From: Morella rubra | Lineage: Eukaryota > Streptophyta > Magnoliopsida > Fagales > Myricaceae | Assembly: GCA_003952965.2 (NCBI GenBank) | Contig: CM025851.1 | Coordinates: 14,568,391-14,632,390, forward strand | Reading direction: 5' to 3' | DNA length: 64,000 bases | Shown: in pieces, positions 10,855 through 23,700 of the stretch | Numbering within the stretch: the stretch's first letter is position 1 | Layout: each line of letters opens with the position of its first letter | Program-made: the position numbers and the translations under genes | Notes under the pieces: model-generated | What the model was told of the DNA's origin: nothing | Databases searched by the model: none | What the model saw: only the letters and a program-made list of their open reading frames with translations

Positions 10855-11690
10855 CAGTACAAAGATTCAAGACCTTTATCAATAGTTCATGGTATAATGT
10901 AATAAAAATAATAAATCAGACTACAAACAGTCAAGACCTTTATAATTAGAGGAACAAAATATATTTAAACCCTCTCTACCAACAATCAAAACTCTAACCA
11001 ATGGGAACTTCAACACCCACAAGGTACAGAGGACATCGGTGTATTTAACTCTAATAAATAAGAAGAATACTATGGACTATTAGAGCATGTTGGTTTTGCA
11101 AAAATATTATAGAATTCATGAAATGCAACAAATTTACAAAACTAACATCCAAAATATCAAAAAATTCTACGCAAACACCAATACAATTTGCACTTTCCGT
11201 TAAAAGTTTCTGTCAGTTTGGACAGAAATATATTTTTTAATCTCTAAAATTATGATTTTACTTTCATAAAATAGTCATTGCAAAAAAAATTAATGGGGGA
11301 TAAAATTGTCATTTCATATATAAAAAAAATCATTTTCAAAAATTTTAAAGGAGAGTACAAAGAGTCTAAAAATCAAGAGTTTATGAGTATAATGTGATAA
11401 AAATAATAAATTAGAGTACAAACAGTCGAAATCTTTATGATTAGATATACAAAATGTAATTAACTCCTCCCTTTACTAAGGATCGAAACTTTGACCAATG
11501 ACCAGTGGGGACTTCAACACCCGCCAGCTACAGGTACAGAGGATGTGTATTTAACTCTAATAAATAAGAAGAATATTATGGACTATTAGAGCACGTTGGT
11601 TTTGCAAAAGTATTATAGGATACAGTAAATACAACAAATTTACAAAATTAACATTTAAATATTAAAAAAATTATACAAACACCAATACCT
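10855..11690 (+). repeat. Direct tandem duplication of about 500-bp period
   Basis: The block starting near 10895 recurs near 11391. Shared words include TAATAAAAATAATAAAT, ACTACAAACAGTC or AGTACAAACAGTC, GGGGACTTCAACACCC or GGGAACTTCAACACCC, and TATTTAACTCTAATAAATAAG. Both copies then run into the same MITE start (at 11083 and 11589). Differences of a few per cent and small indels show that the duplication is not recent. A short variant of TACAAAGAGTC also occurs near 11355. Confidence 0.7.
11083..11190 (+). mobile_element. Truncated Tourist-like MITE
   Basis: After TTA at 11080-11082 the sequence GAGCATGTTGGTTTTGCAAA and the next 100 bp match the beginning of the complete copy at 11589, then diverge near 11190. 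It appears to have been copied as part of the tandem duplication and later lost its right half, or to have been replaced there. Confidence 0.55.
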
Positions 11691-11974
11691 TTAACATAAA
11701 CTCTAATAACTTTTTATACAAATTCTAATATATTTTTTAAAAAATATATTATAACAAATATATTTTATCTCTATATTTTTGCGCTAAACTCTAATATTTT
11801 TTTATTAAAAATTATATCAAATCATTTCTCTCTAGACCTCTTTACAAACTTAATTAATCTTTAAAATTTTTCACTAATTTTTACACAAAAACCTATAAAA
11901 ACTCTAATATACATAAATATTCATAATTCTATCAAAAATTCTGAAAATCTTACTATTTTTTATATCAACAATCC
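11589..11974 (+). mobile_element. Tourist-like (PIF/Harbinger) MITE
   Basis: A 386-bp element flanked by TTA at 11586-11588 and 11975-11977. Along its length it is the reverse-complement counterpart of the element in MSH1 intron 7 (20479-20871), sharing words such as CAAACACCAATA, AACAAATATAT-type runs, ATATCAAATCAT and ATAAATATTCATAATTC. The ends GAGCACGTTGGTTTT and the weakly matching ATCAACAATCC are decayed compared with the intron copy. The 3-bp TTA/TAA target duplication and the G-rich TGTTTG-type terminus are characteristic of Tourist MITEs. Confidence 0.7.
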
Positions 11975-12240
11975 TTAAAATCCTAAAATATAACACTAAT
12001 ATTCACAATTCCATCAACAATCCTAAAAATGAGAAAAACCTCGCTAGCTTATATTTTTCCTCTTTCTTCCGCCCTGGACACAATCCAAAAATGAAAGACA
12101 CTTCCGAAATGAAATACGGAAGAGGAATAATGCGGTTGATGTCCACCGTCATGATGTCATCCCAACATTCTTCGAATAATCACTTGGAAAAATTGATGAA
12201 ATTATTTTGGGGGATGAAAAGCACACGTGCGTGTACCTAT

Positions 12241-14508
12241 GCGTGCGTTTGAAATCCTTTTGTTTTCTGTTTCTGTTTTCATTTTAGTTTTTAAAGATTA
12301 AAATAAGTTTTACAATAAGGGCATGTTTGGTAAGATCAGTTTAGACTCATTTATTTAATTTTTTTATTTAATAATTTTTTTATTTTGGTTAATGTTATAT
12401 TTAAAAATAATAACAAATAAAATTTTAAATTAATTTAAAAAAATACCAAAACTATAAAAAATCGAAAATTAAATTTTTTATAAATATTAAAATATTAGAA
12501 AAATATGAAAATAATATTAAATAAATAAATAAAAATTATTTTTATTTAAAAATATTTTCTTTAAATATCATTATATTTAAAAAATAATGAGAAAAAATAA
12601 TTTACAGAAATTAGGAAATTTTAAAAAAATTACAAAAAAACATAAAATTATCTAAAAAAACAAAATTAACTCAATAAAATATAAATATTTGAAAAAAATA
12701 GAATAAAATTTATAAATCACGGAAATCGGATAAAATGTATATAAAAAATAATTTCGCAAAACTAATTAATTGCTATAAATAAAATTAAAATTAAAATTAA
12801 AAAAAAAAAAAATAATCAGAAAATATATCCAAATTATTACAAAATATTGTAAAAAAATTAAAAATTGTTGGAAAATTGTTGGTAAAATGTAAAAGTAAAA
12901 TTAATTATAAAAATACTTAAAAAGAGAAAAATACATAAAATTCATCAAAATATTTATAAAATTTAAAATCTAGAAAACATTTAAAAACATAATTTTGGAA
13001 ATTCAATAAACTAAAAAATAGGATTAATTTGAAAATCAGAAAAAATTATAAATATTAAAAATAACTTACAGAAATTTACAAAATTTAATTTTTTTAATTT
13101 TTAAAATTTTATACTTGCTTTTCTTGTTGTTAATAAATATTTTGAATACTATAGAAGATTAAAATAAAAAAAAATTATTCAAAATATTTATTAAAACAAG
13201 AAAATGAATTATAAAATTTTAAAAATTAAAAAATTATTTTGGACATTCAATAAAATAAAAAACAAAAAATTAATTTACAAAAACTTTTAAAAATTGGGGC
13301 CACCCAAAGTAGCCAAAAGTGCGCAATCTCTATAGGTGTGCCCAGAGGGAGACCCCATTGGAGCTGTGCACCTCACCAGGGTGGCTAGTCTCAAAATAAT
13401 TTTTAATGTTTTAATATTCTAATATTTTATGTTTTTCTAAGTATTTAGATTTTTCTTAATTTTTTGTATATTTTATAATTTATATACTTTCTTATATTTT
13501 TTAAATTGTTTTGCTAAATGGCCCAATATTTTTTTTTTTTTTTAATCTATTTTATCTTTTTAGTTAATTATTTATTTATATTTATTTGCTGAATTTTTAT
13601 TATTTTAGAAGCATCCGGCTTTGTTGCCCAAATTTGGTTTTAATTTTTTGTGCAATTATAAATTTCTGTAAGTTATTTTTAATATTTATAATTTTTTTCT
13701 GATTTTTGCAAATTTAATCCAGTCTTTTTTAGTTTATTGAATTTCCAAAATTATGTTTTTAAATGTTTTCTAGATTTTTAAATTTTATAAATATTTTAAT
13801 GAATTTTATGTTTTCTCTCTTTTTAAGTATTTTTATTGATTTTTTATAATTAATTTTAATTTTACATTTTACCCACAATTTTCCAATAATTTTTAGATAT
13901 TTTTAATAATTTGGATATATTTTCTGAATATTTTTTAATTTTTTTGATAATTTTAATTTTAATTTTATTTTATAGCAATTAATTAGTTTTGCGAAATTAT
14001 TTTTATATACATTTTATCCGATTTCCGTGATTTATAAATTTTGATTCTATTTTTTTCAAATATTTATATTTTATTGAGTTAATTTTTTTTTTTTAGATAA
14101 TTTTATGTTTTTTTGTAATTTTTTTTAAAATTTCCTAATTTCTGTAAATTATTTTTCTCATTATTTTTTAAATATAATGATATTTGAAAGAAAATATTTT
14201 TAAATAAAAATAATTTTTATTTATTTATTTTATATTATTTTCATATTTTTCTAATATTTTTATATTTATAAAAAATTTAATTTTCGATTTTTTATAGTTT
14301 TAGTATTTTTTTAATTAATTTAAATTTTATTTATTATTATTTTTAAATATAACATTACCCAAAATAAAAATATTATTAAATAAAAAATTTAATAAATGAG
14401 TCTAAATTACTTTTACCAAACATGCCCTTATTATAAAACTTATTTTAACCTTTAAAAACTGAAATGAAAACAGAAACAGAAAACAAAAAAGGTTTCAAAC
14501 GCACTCAC
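12241..14508. repeat. Giant palindrome: two ~840-bp inverted arms around a ~590-bp spacer
   Basis: The left arm (about 12241-13075) and right arm (about 13665-14508) are reverse complements at high identity. Examples are AGGGCATGTTTGGTAA near 12318 facing its inverse near 14415, and ATCACGGAAATCGGATAAAA near 12715 facing its inverse near 14010. The arms are extremely AT-rich except their outer ends (GTGCGTTTGAAA). The spacer centre (13296-13395) is the only GC-rich part and contains GGGGCCACCC and GGGTGGCT, which can pair. No transposase or clear target duplication was seen. It may be a foldback-type element or an inverted duplication of an older repeat. Its right edge lies about 245 bp before the MSH1 start codon. 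Confidence 0.8.
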
Positions 14509-14543
14509 ATAATTGTCAAAAAAATCTTTCTTTGTACCTTTAT

Positions 14544-14551
14544 GGCGGGAA
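14544..14551 (+). promoter_or_regulatory. Possible E2F-type site upstream of MSH1
   Basis: GGCGGGAA, the inverse of the E2F consensus TTCCCGCC, lies about 203 bp before the MSH1 start. An eight-base match is weak evidence. It is noted because it falls in the short unique DNA between the palindrome and the gene. Confidence 0.25.
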
Positions 14552-14753
14552 GCCCAATCCCCCAGGGTTTAGAATACTCCTCAAACCCTTATTATGCTCT
14601 TATGGAGCGAGAGGGAGAAAACCCCCTAAAGTTGTCCCCACTCATTCCATAAAATCCCCATTCTGTTTAACAGTCTCCCCAACCGAAAGGCCAAACATTG
14701 GACTAAGACTTCTTCGGAAAAGGGAGACACTCACTGAGCATTCCACTGGCATT

Positions 14754-17700
14754 ATGTACTGGCTTGCGACTAGAAACGCCGTCGTTTCGTTTCCCCGGTG
14801 GCGGTCCCTCGCTCTCTTGTTTCGTTCCCCTGCTTGTAGATACAGCTCGTTTAGGCCTTCACTGAAGCTTCCGTAATCTCTCTCTCTCTCTCTCTGTGTA
14901 TAATACAATGCGCGCTAGAGTCACATATGCTATGCTTTGGTAGGGAAATCGTTTTTATGAATTTTAATTGATGTCATATATGAGTCTGAGAAATGGGTTT
15001 TTGGGTCTTTGTGTATATGATGTCTGCCAAGCGCTTTAAAGTGGCATTTTGTCTCAAATGAATCGTGCTACTCATTTTGAAATATCTTTAGTCATGTCGG
15101 TTTGCCGTTGAGTTAGTATGTTAGATATCTTGTTTATGTTATCAATGATACTTCTATGACAACTTGGGGTAACCTGGATAACCTGCCCCCCGCGGGGGGG
15201 GGGGGGGGGGGGGGTGTTGGGGTTTGGTTTGGGGGTATCCACTTAAATCATATTGGTGCTCGGCATTGTTATAACAGTATGGGATATGAGTTGTTTTTGG
15301 AATTATTTTAATGCTTGATCTAGTGTCCTGTGATTACCGAAAGGTACAATAAGGGAAACAATTTAATTTCTTGTGGCTATCTTTCTAAGTCGCGCAGGTC
15401 TGAGTATTCTGTGACAGTGTGTTGTTGTGATGTAAATCTACCTGTTAATCTTCAAGATGCCAAGAATATTTTGATAGAAGGAAAAAAAAACAATCGTTAC
15501 TGCTGTAACTATCAATTATATTCGTCCTTTGCTTTCTTGGTTTGATTCAATGTCTAAATCGTGAGGTTTTCTTTTTTAAAAGCTACAGCAGCAGGCAGTT
15601 GGAGAAGGTTTGTTGTTTCAAAAATGAGAAAGTTTTGAGGGGAAGCTCAAAAACCACCAAAAAGGCCAAAGCATCAAATAATGCCCTCAATGATAAGGAT
15701 CTTTCTCACTTACTGTGGTGGAAGGAGGTGCGCTAGTTCATACATTTTTTTTTAGTTGCTTGATAAGTCTTGCCAAAAAATTTGTGGTATATTAAAGTTA
15801 TTGTGAACTTCAAGTAAGATCTCGCATGACCATGGTTTCGTTATGGTAGAGGTTGGAGATGTGCAGGAAGCCTTCAACTGTCCACCTAGTTAAAAGACTC
15901 GCATATTCCAATTTGCTAGGCTTGGATGTTACCTTGAAAAATGGAAGGTGAGCCCATACAATATTGAAATATCTTATTCTGATGTTGCTTGAATGCTCAC
16001 GATTTAGGTTGCCAAAACAAAACAGAAAAGACCCACATAGCTCCTTTCTTTTTTTTGCTTCTATTAGTTGGTGTTACGATTTTTTGCCATCTTGATTTGT
16101 AAATATATGCTGTGTCCTGCATTGTTATTTTGCACAGTTAGAAACATGATAACAGAACTGAAAGAGCCTGATTTGAATCTTTTTTATCCCTTAAAATTTT
16201 CATGAAAGGAATGATCAGCAGCTGCACTAGAGCTGTGTTATGGGTTAGCAATACGCTATCAGAAGGCTCCTGTTTGCAAAACTGAATCTCTTATGAGGGT
16301 CTTTGGGTCTATGATTGGAAATTGGCCTGTTTGATGGATTTGAGTTCCTTGATCTGCAGTTCTGTTGTTAATCCTTGCTCTATGCTAAGCCAACTGGATT
16401 AATGGACTGTAATACTTTAATTTATCAGTAATTTGTTTTTCATGGGAGTTCTTGATGCATACCGTAATTAGTAGTATTTTAGGAAGCAAATTCCTGAGGA
16501 AGTTGATAGTGGTGTACAAGGTATTCTCTGCTTGTAGAGAACTAGTTTTGTTGTGTTCCTTTTCCCACCTATTAACAGAATGTCACCTTGGGAAGCTCCA
16601 ATAAAATAATTTTTTTGCTTGCCATTTCCAGGAAGGACCGGAAGAGTGTTGATCAAACTAATATTCAACGAGCATTTTAAACATTTCCAGGCATATTACT
16701 GTCTTTAATGGTGTTTGCATGATTGTAAAAACTATGAAGTCCCTCTCTCATAGGCATATTAGATATGGTTTCCTTCTAAATGAAACTAACTAATGGAATT
16801 GGGTCGAATGTAGCCTAAAAGAAGGAGCCCTCAACTGGGAAATTTTGCAGTTCAAGTCAAGGTTTCCACGTGAAGTTTTGCTCTGCAGAGTATGCTATTT
16901 TCCTTTTCATTTCTTTTTATATTCCGCAGTCTATAGGAAATGTGGTTTTGCCTCACTGAAAAGTTGGCTTTGCATTTCAGCATATCCTTACTCTTATAAA
17001 TTCTGTTTTCAGGTGGGAGATTTTTATGAAGCCATTGGAATAGATGCTTGTATTCTTGTTGAATATGCAGGCTTGAATCCTTTTGGTGGTCTGCGTTCAG
17101 ATAGTATTCCAAGAGCTGGTTGCCCTGTCGTGGTATTACTCTTATGCATTGATGGTGTTATGCAATCCACCTAGGGAGTATGTTTGCTAGAATGGAACAA
17201 AATTCTTCTTCTTCTTCCCTCAATTTGATCTCGTGTAAAATGGATGTAGAACTAGCTAATTGTTAACAAATAAATCATTTAGGACAAATTATTTTCCCAA
17301 TAATTTTTCTTTCAAGATATGTCCTAAATTTGCAAGTAAAAAGCTAGTTTATTTTTTATAAACATGAGAGACCAGAACCACCTTATTTTTTACAGAGAAT
17401 AATTTTTCAAGCTCTTTCATTTATTCTTTAAGCTTATTGCAAGAAAAAAAAAGAAGATAAAAAAGACAGACATCTAAAAGTTAAAACTGATGTTTTCGTA
17501 AAACTTGCTATAAATTATCCGAGCTTACCTTTTCTTTTGGGATCCATGAACCCATTTGAAGAGGTTCAGGTGATATCGTATCATCCGCATGCCAGATTAG
17601 TTCTTCCTGGTGCTGCATCTGTTGTTTATCCTCTTTTTGTTACTTTTGATGGGCAAGTCATAATATGTTCTCATCATTCTTTACTCTTCTTTGAGAGCCA

Positions 17701-20700
17701 ATGTTTTGTTACATATGCTTAATGCTTTATTTGCAGAATCTTCGACAAACTTTGGATGATCTGACACGTAATGGGTATTCAGTGGTGAGCATACTAATCA
17801 TTATGACTTTATCTTGCCTAGTCATTTCTATGTGGGACTATTCTTTTACCTTCTATTGTATACACATTATTAAGTTCTAGAGATTGTCCTTCATATAGGA
17901 TTTATGTTTCTGTCCTGTTGCATATGAGATTAGTCTCTTTGGCTCCGTTATGTTGTGCTTTTGCCCTCTTCTATTGGGATATTTGACATCTGGACTGTGA
18001 TGACATGTTGAGCTGGACAAAAAATTTCCGAATTCCTGTAATCTTTTAATTCTTACCTGTCATACTTATTATTTATGAGAAAAGGAATTTTCTTTTAAGG
18101 GAAAGTGTACATCTATGGTTTGAATATTTGTTTTTACATTGTAATGTATTTAGCTTCTTATTGTCATTAGTAGATCTCTCTGTCTCTGTCTCTGTCTCTC
18201 TGTCTCTCTCTCTCTCTCATATTTATAATAAGTAAAAAAGACTGGGATTTTGTATGATTTACTTGGATGCAATGATTGGAAACTTGATTTTGCTGGAATA
18301 TTTGTGTCTGGATTTGGAATTTTCTCAGAGTTTGGGTTGTTGATCCACACTGTTCTCTCTGGAGGATGTTGAATATCTTCTCTTGTTTGACACCTGTTCA
18401 AAATCTATGAAATGGAAGCAAGAAATGACATTAAGCCTCTGCAGTTCTAATCTGAGTCTTTCATTCTTTATGCATACGCCTGATGTGTGGTTTCTTTCTT
18501 CCTTGTTCCTATTCTTTCTTCGTATTAGTAGGTCATCAAATACGGCAAAAAGGAAAAAAAAAATTGGCCTAAAAGCCACCTGGGGAGGGGTAAAAATAGA
18601 AACATCATGCTAGATTATATTCATGAGGAATTGCCCAATAGTCTGATTGCCAGAGTCTCTTAGCTGCAAGCATCCGACTTACTTTTCAATGTTCTGTTGG
18701 AGGTCTTGTAGATCATCAACCTACAATCAGAGTCTATTCCTTTCTACATTTGTCTTTCATTGAGTATGTGGCCAGTTTTGACCTTCTTTCAATATATAGG
18801 TCTCAAGAGAAACCAGTGACTCTTTGGGTCAAATGACATTTTCAACGCTCCCCTCCATTCTTCCACTCAAAAAAGCCATAATCATGGGGTGTTGGTGACT
18901 AACTTACTGGTCAAAATGCATATTAGTGGTCAGAAAAAATGCTTTCCATAGGAGTCAAAAGTTCTGGTATGGACCATTACCATGTTTATAACAGAAAGAG
19001 GGAAAGCATAATTACTCATTCAGTTATACCTAATCCAGTCTTAGTTTTAGTCTCACAATAATTTTCTTTTCCTTGTGAATTCGACAAATATTTTCAAATG
19101 CCTTGAGTAGACCAGCAATGCTTCTAGGAAGAAATATCTGCCAGCTTTAATTTCCCAAGACAAATTTTTGGTTTTTCTCTTCTGCGGGCCAAATGTCTTC
19201 TTTCTTTCTTGCCTACAAAGTATATTTGGGAGCAGTTTTTAAAAACTATTACATTGTTAGTTTGTTGAATGGGCATATTTTGGTGTTCAAAGTGCATAGT
19301 GGAGGAAGTTCAGGGTCCAACACAAGCTCGTGCTCGTAAAGGTCGTTTTATATCTGGGTAAGTATTTGGCTACAACTTGAGCTTGAATTTAACCTGTGAT
19401 ATCTCATATTATGTACATTATGTTTGTTTCATATGCACTTTCGGTGTTTGCACTCATGCTGTTGTGGTTGAGATTCATCTACACTTGAGAATGAGAATCT
19501 GGGAAGCATTCTTGAATTTGACCTGCAAATAATATTCAATATTCTAGATTCTTTGTCTGAGTGTAACTTATAATTAATAGAATCTATTCGTAGAATGAAA
19601 AAATAAAATAGAAATGAAATTGTCTTTCCCCCAAACACAGCTTACAACTTTCATCATACCATGCTCTCCAAAGAGCAACTCTTCTCAAAATCTCAAAAGA
19701 TGCTGAGTTGGAATCCCATTCTAACTTAGGATTCTTGTGGTTCTGGAGGATTCAGCTACAGGAGAACCAGGAACGGAGAGCTTTCCCCTCCCTTTTTTTC
19801 GGCTTGATGATGAATCATAAATAAAAAGATAGATATTCCTTGCTCATTATCAGACAATCACTTATTAGATTAATTTATATTCAGTGGAATAGTCGATTGG
19901 AGATATCTCTTCCTTACTTTATCTCAATGGAATTATATTATATATTATTACAGAATAAATTATAGAATATAATTAAAATAAATAAGTAAATAAGAGATAT
20001 AAAAGAAAGAAAGACTCTTTTTCAGACCCTACTTTTTGTGTTATGTAACATAGTAATTATCCTTTTCGATTGGGGGAGATGGCTGAGTGGACTAAAGCGT
20101 CGGATTGCTAATCTGGGCAGATAATCATTTTTCCTTTCACTGTCTAATTTGGAGCATGCTCCAAATAAAGAATGAGACCAAGATTATTCCTGCACAGATC
20201 TTACCACCACTATGTGGAGACATTACCAATCAACAAAGAATAACATACATAGGACTGGTTGTTCAAAGTGTAAAACTCCGGTGGACAATATTCACTCTTG
20301 GCTGATTGGTTTAGTACTACCTATGTGCAATAAGACCTTTTTAAATTCTGTGCAAAGTACAGAGAACTTAAATGAAACAACTAAAACTTCCATTCAGTCC
20401 CTTGTGGTTGCAATACTTGCCCACATTATGGACTCCGGTTTTTCCTTGGAAGACTTATGTTCCATTATCTTAGATTAAGGGGATGTTTGTTTTATAAAAA
20501 ATTGTAAGATTTTTCGGATTTTTGATAGAATTGTGAATATTTATGTAGATTGAAGTTTTATAGGTTTTTGTGTAATGTTGTTGAAAAGTTTTAAAGATAT
20601 TTAATTTTATTGAAGTTTGTAAAAAGGTGTAGAGGGATGATTTGATGTAATTGTTTAATAAGAAAGTATTGGAGTTAGGTGAAAAAGTATGGAGAGAGAA

Positions 20701-23700
20701 TATTTGTTAGAATTTTTTTTTTAAAGATATTGAAATTTTGTGTGAAAAGTTGTTGAAGTTTGTGTAAAAGTTATTGGTGTTTGTGTAGGATTTTTTGAGA
20801 TTTTGTATGTTTGTTTTGCAAATTTTGCTAATACATTGTATTCTAGAATACTTTTACAAACGAACATACCCTAAAAAACCAGTGGATACAAATGGAAAAT
20901 GAAAATATTTCATTGGTCTTGGATTAAAAAACCAAGGGTCATAAATGGAATACGACGTTACTTTATTGGTCCCTTTTTCTCGTGTGACTTTTCCAAAAGC
21001 TCAAGTTGCTACTTGGATAATTCATGAGTATATTGTCATCATGGTAGTGCATTTATTTACATCATGCCAAGAAATCTCTAGATATTGGGGTGTTGGAAAT
21101 TGAAGTATATTTGCTGTTCAACAAATTCTGACATTCTTATCTTGCTCTAACTTGTTTTTTTTTTAAGTATTCAGGCATGCACATCCAGGTAGTCCATATG
21201 TATTTGGACTTGTAGGGGTCGATCATGATCTTGACTTCCCAGAACCAATGCCTGTAGTTGGTATGACCGAATTGCCTCTCTCTGCATTGTTTCAGTAGAT
21301 ATTTGGCATCAAATAACTATATATTGTGCATTTAAATTATCTTAAGCTTTAATTGATATTTATGAAGTATGCTTTCATTGTCCTTAGCTCTTTGATGCTG
21401 TATGCTGCTGTTTTATGCAGCCTATTTTATGTTATTGGCAATATTTCTTATATTTGCTATTGAAAGTCAGTGCTGTCTCTCTCCCCACCTGCTGTATAGT
21501 GGATATTTCTCGGGCAACCAGACATCAGTCTTGATTCTCCTATAATTTATGGCCAAAGTTGCATATATTATCAACAGTGGAATATGTTCTTATCAATGGG
21601 TACTGGTTTATTTAGAGGAAAATAAAAAAGATACAAATGCTCAGCATGGCGTATGTTTTGAATTTGGGTCGTAATTCATGAGTATGAGCGACAAGCAGTG
21701 CTCATCCTGTACTGGTGGTTTTCCAACTCCGTCAAGCTGTTGTTTATGTGTGACGCTTTATATTCTATCCCATCTCTACCCACTCTCTTCAAGTGTCGTG
21801 CCACTAGGCTTTTTTCCCTAGAAACAGGGAATACGTGGGTTTTCATCTAGGTCTCTCCTTACCTCTAAGAGAAGATCTGACTGAGATAGATATCTTTCCT
21901 AGCTTCCATTGTTGCATTGTTTCCCCAGGCTTCAACAGGAATGGTTATGTTAGTAAAAGGATCCTAAAATGTAAATTCTCGCCAAAAAATCATCCAGGAA
22001 ATATTTTCTGCTGAAACAACCAGCATATCAGTATTTGACAACCGTTTAGTACTTTTTGTCTCATGTAATATGGTATGTAATACTAACTTTAGTTTTCATT
22101 ACAGATTGTAAGGAGTAGGCAAATATTTGGAGAAGTATGAATGTATGTGTACGGGGATTTACATGAAAACATTTTAGGACAAGATGAGGGAGAGTAGACT
22201 AGGATGGTCCTATCTTTTGATGTCTGGATCCTCTTAATAGTTTGCTGTGCTTGTTGTTTTCCATATGGCATGCACTGCATAGCATCTATAAGATACCAGC
22301 ACTACATGAATGAAACAATCTAAGCAGGAGTGCTTAGTTGCCTAAAAGTTTTTGCCACATTTTTTCTTTCAAGTGATGTGATGTTTAGGTAACTTGGGCT
22401 GCTCTTTGCAGTATCAAATACTGATTTACTAATCTGGTCTGCAGAAGGTTCCATTAGCAACCTGTTTAAAATTTCAATGGATTTTCTTAATGCTTTTCAA
22501 GGGACACATCTTCCAGGATTGCCTTCATGCCTGTTGCATTCACTTCCTCCGATCGATTCTGTTGACTTCATAGTTTATGCCTTTTAATCCTCCTTCCTCC
22601 TTGATCAATTCTCTGGCATGTATTCTATTTTTTGGTCAGAATTATTTCCAACTTACTGTAATTGAGAACAGCAAACAGTGTACATTTTTACCAAGTATGC
22701 TAACCGATATCAATCTTAGTGATTGTCACGCAACTGTGTTATTCTCAGGTCTAGATCATGTTTTGAAGTCACTGGCATTTTGCCCTAACGAACTAAAATT
22801 ACTCAAATTTTATATTCAAGCCCAATTACCTTTCTCCACAAATTTTTTTGTTTCTGCTGGACCTTGGCTTTCTTTTTTCTGTTTGCTTTTCAACCTTTAC
22901 AGCCGCAGATTCCAATGCTTTAAGTGGCAGGAGTCTCTATTTCATGTCTTTTTAATAATTCGACTTTTCTACATATGAACGACTCTGGTTTGAGTACTTG
23001 AATCGACTTATAATTGTGTTAATGCTTTATATCTTGTGCTTGCAGGAATATCTCGTTCTGCTAGGGGGTATTGCATAAATCTAGCCCTAGAGACTATGAA
23101 GACATATTCTTCTGAGGATGGTTTGACTGAAGAGGCCTTAGTTACCAAACTTCGTACTTGTCGATACCATCATCTATTTCTGCATACATCTTTGAGAAAC
23201 AATTCTTCAGGTTCATGTTATCTTTTTTCTTCATTATTTAGGTAATATTCTCATTTGGAGTAAAGTAACTTTGTTTATAACATGTGGAGATGACTCTTCT
23301 GTTTCTTAAGAGGTGTGAAAGTGCAAGAATGTGGCAGGGCATTAGACTAGTGTTAAGATAAGGATGGAATTTAAGGAATTAGGCATAAGCCTTTTGAGAG
23401 TTCACTATATTGTTAAATTTTTCATTTAAGAAATGAGTAAGAACCTTCAGAAACATTTTCTATGACCACTCCTATTAGCCATGTTGATGATTTAATAAGT
23501 GAAATTAAAAACAAAAGTAAAAGATATGCTCATGAGATGCAGGCTAAGGCTGTGTTGTTTCAAGAAAACGTATTTTTATATTGGAGAATTTATTTCCACA
23601 GAAATATTCTGGCGGGAATGCTCATGGTATATTTATGTTGCTGCAATACCGTTACAGGCACTTGCCGCTGGGGAGAATTTGGCGAAGGAGGCCTATTGTG

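Noticed and set aside
12300-14430. Single Tourist-type element bounded by GGGCATGTTTGG termini
   Set aside because: Inverted homology continues outward on both sides past these words, so they are internal to a larger palindrome. The flanking TAA and TTA are symmetric rather than a direct duplication.
20073-20113. Functional tRNA gene in MSH1 intron 7
   Set aside because: Only the 5' half is present, with no T-arm or 3' acceptor strand.
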